NCBI GenBank assembly: GCA_003520965.1
Contig: DOTU01000274.1
Location: 2,934 to 10,199, forward strand
Length of the DNA: 7,266 nucleotides
Direction of reading: 5' to 3'
From: Candidatus Zixiibacteriota bacterium
Lineage (GTDB): Bacteria > Zixibacteria > MSB-5A5 > UBA10806
Positions 6,050-7,266 of the stretch are shown here, in pieces. Position 1 is the first letter of the stretch. The number at the start of each line of letters is the position of its first letter. The translations under genes and the position numbers were made by a program. The notes beneath the pieces were generated by a model that had not been told where the DNA came from, searched no databases, and saw only the letters and a list, made by a program, of their open reading frames with translations.

Positions 6050-7266
6050 TTATGATTTCGAATCAGGCTCATCTTTTTCCAGATCGGGATGGGGGTTGCG
6101 TATACGGGCCAGATAGGTGGTCCTGGGCCTGGTGTTATATTCGACGAGCATTCCGTAATTTCGGTTTTGCTTTTTAGATTCAACTACACTACTCTGGGGA
6201 TCAGAGATTAATCCGAAAATGATGGCATTAGTTGGGCAAGCCTGGGCACAGGCGGGAACGACTTCGCCGTCGCTTATTTCACGATTCTCAACTTTGGCCG
6301 CGATTTCCCCTTTTTTGATTCTCTGAAGACAATAAGTGCATTTTTCCATTACGCCCCGCCCGCGGACGGTGACGTTGGGATTATTCAGCATTTTGACAGT
6401 TTCAGGGGTTTTGCTGGTATAATTGAAAAAGTTGAATCGACGAACTTTGTAAGGGCAGTTATTGGAACAGTAGCGGGTCCCGATGCAGCGGTTGTAGACT
6501 TGCAGGTTTAATCCCTCGTGATCATGTACTGTAGCGTTGACCGGACAAACCTCCTCGCAGGGAGCGTTTTCGCAATGCATACAGGGAACCGGTTGATGGA
6601 CGATCTCGGGATTCTCGGGCGAACCTTTGAAATAACGGTCGACTCTGATCCAATGCATCCAACGATTTTTGGCAACCTGTTCTTTCCCCACAACGGGGAT
6701 ATTGTTCTCGCTCTGACAAGCCAGAGTGCAAGCGCCACAACCGATACAGAGATTAGTATCGATGGCCATGCCCCATTGATATCCGGTATCGAATTTATGT
6801 TCATCCCAGAGTGATTTGAGGTTGCCCGTTTCCACCATTTCCGGAGCGAAATCTGGATTCGCCCGGTAATAGGCCAGGGTTGCCTCGCGAATAACAGGCC
6901 GTCCAACCATTGAGCCTTGTTCCTGAGTGGTAGCCAAGGGATAGGTGTCTCCGCTTTTTTCAATAGTCAGGCCGGTATCAAAATTCAGGGCTTGTGATGA
7001 TCTGAGCTGATAGGTATCGAATCCAACATCGTTCCCTACACGGCCTGAGGCTTTGCGGCCATATCCCAAATTCAAGACGATTGTATTATCAGCCTGACCG
7101 GGCATGATCCAGATTGGCAATTTGAGCTCTTGGCCACGATAGCGCAGATAAACCAGGTCACCGTTGGCGAGATGGATCACTTTAGCCGTTGCGGGGCTTA
7201 TCAGGGCGGCGTTATCCCAGGTTATTTTGGTCAGAGGATCAGGCAGCTCTTGCAGCCAGGCGTTGT
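6050..7266 (-). CDS. actB: Alternative complex III iron-sulfur subunit ActB (3' part, 5' end outside window)
   Basis: Iron-sulfur subunit of ACIII, a periplasm-facing peripheral protein that carries electrons within the quinol:cytochrome c oxidoreductase. The frame is open to the window edge, so 404 C-terminal residues are visible, read from codon 7264-7262. The first ~150 visible residues are the end of the molybdopterin-oxidoreductase-like domain (motif PIWIMPGQAD, then a GYGR...GRVGN...GFD stretch). A ferredoxin-like part follows with four cluster motifs: CIGCGACTLAC (Cys 173, 176, 179, 183), CMHCENAPCEEVCP (228, 231, 236, 240), CIGTRYCSNNCPY (260, 266, 270) and CTYC...CAQACP (309, 312, 339, 343). 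The third motif has Thr263 where a fourth cysteine would sit, the known ActB arrangement for a [3Fe-4S] cluster beside three [4Fe-4S]. The C-terminal NTRPRTTYLARIRNP is family-typical. It is the first of the act genes here, followed by actC after 58 bp. A GTG at 7180 is internal and not the start. Family assignment is firm; the true start is not visible. Confidence 0.96.
   Translation of the reverse strand, partial: NAWLQELPDPLTKITWDNAALISPATAKVIHLANGDLVYLRYRGQELKLPIWIMPGQADNTIVLNLGYGRKASGRVGNDVGFDTYQLRSSQALNFDTGLTIEKSGDTYPLATTQEQGSMVGRPVIREATLAYYRANPDFAPEMVETGNLKSLWDEHKFDTGYQWGMAIDTNLCIGCGACTLACQSENNIPVVGKEQVAKNRWMHWIRVDRYFKGSPENPEIVHQPVPCMHCENAPCEEVCPVNATVHDHEGLNLQVYNRCIGTRYCSNNCPYKVRRFNFFNYTSKTPETVKMLNNPNVTVRGRGVMEKCTYCLQRIKKGEIAAKVENREISDGEVVPACAQACPTNAIIFGLISDPQSSVVESKKQNRNYGMLVEYNTRPRTTYLARIRNPHPDLEKDEPDSKS

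Noticed and set aside
6360..6500. Loss of a cluster cysteine in ActB (Thr in CIGTRYC)
   Set aside because: Not a defect: Thr at this place is the normal ActB arrangement for a [3Fe-4S] cluster.
1..7266. Search for tRNA/rRNA genes, CRISPR arrays, insertion sequences or phage genes
   Set aside because: Coding density is nearly complete with respiratory genes in one direction. No direct repeat arrays, transposase-like frames or RNA-gene-like stretches were seen.

Overview
The window holds one continuous operon segment, all genes on the minus strand, so transcription runs from position 7266 towards 1. It encodes most of an alternative complex III (ACIII, quinol:cytochrome c oxidoreductase, Act) followed by the start of a caa3-type cytochrome c oxidase locus. 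In transcription order: actB (3' part only, running off the right edge), actC, actD, actE, actF, a 117-residue single-span membrane protein of unknown function, a Sco-family copper chaperone, and coxB with a fused cytochrome c domain. The operon start (expected actA and the 5' part of actB) and the oxidase catalytic subunits (expected coxA onwards) lie outside the window.

The genes form a membrane electron-transfer chain. Quinol is oxidised by the membrane ACIII core (ActC and ActF, both NrfD-like polytopic proteins). Electrons pass through the iron-sulfur clusters of ActB and the hemes of ActA (not seen) and ActE, and reach the cytochrome c domain fused to CoxB. CuA of CoxB then feeds the oxidase core. 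The Sco protein is the expected copper-delivery or thiol-redox factor for the CuA site. Gene packing is tight: an ATGA overlap for actD/actE, and 4 to 20 bp gaps at most other junctions. Only two gaps exceed 50 bp: 58 bp before actC and 67 bp before sco. The second contains a perfect 9-bp hairpin, the most noticeable non-coding structure here.

The organism is a Gram-negative-type aerobic or facultatively aerobic bacterium with roughly balanced base composition (estimated by eye). ACIII with caa3 oxidase occurs in Bacteroidota/Rhodothermota, Acidobacteriota, other FCB-group lineages such as Zixibacteria, Myxococcota and relatives. The sequence alone does not settle which. An FCB-type or uncultured lineage is my guess at low confidence.

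I do not see an undescribed biological system. The window is a well-ordered core respiratory locus. The items worth a second look are the unnamed 117-residue protein, the hairpin before sco, and the poorly supported translation start of actC. No gene-free stretch exceeds 70 bases, and I see no RNA genes, mobile elements, CRISPR arrays or clear terminators.
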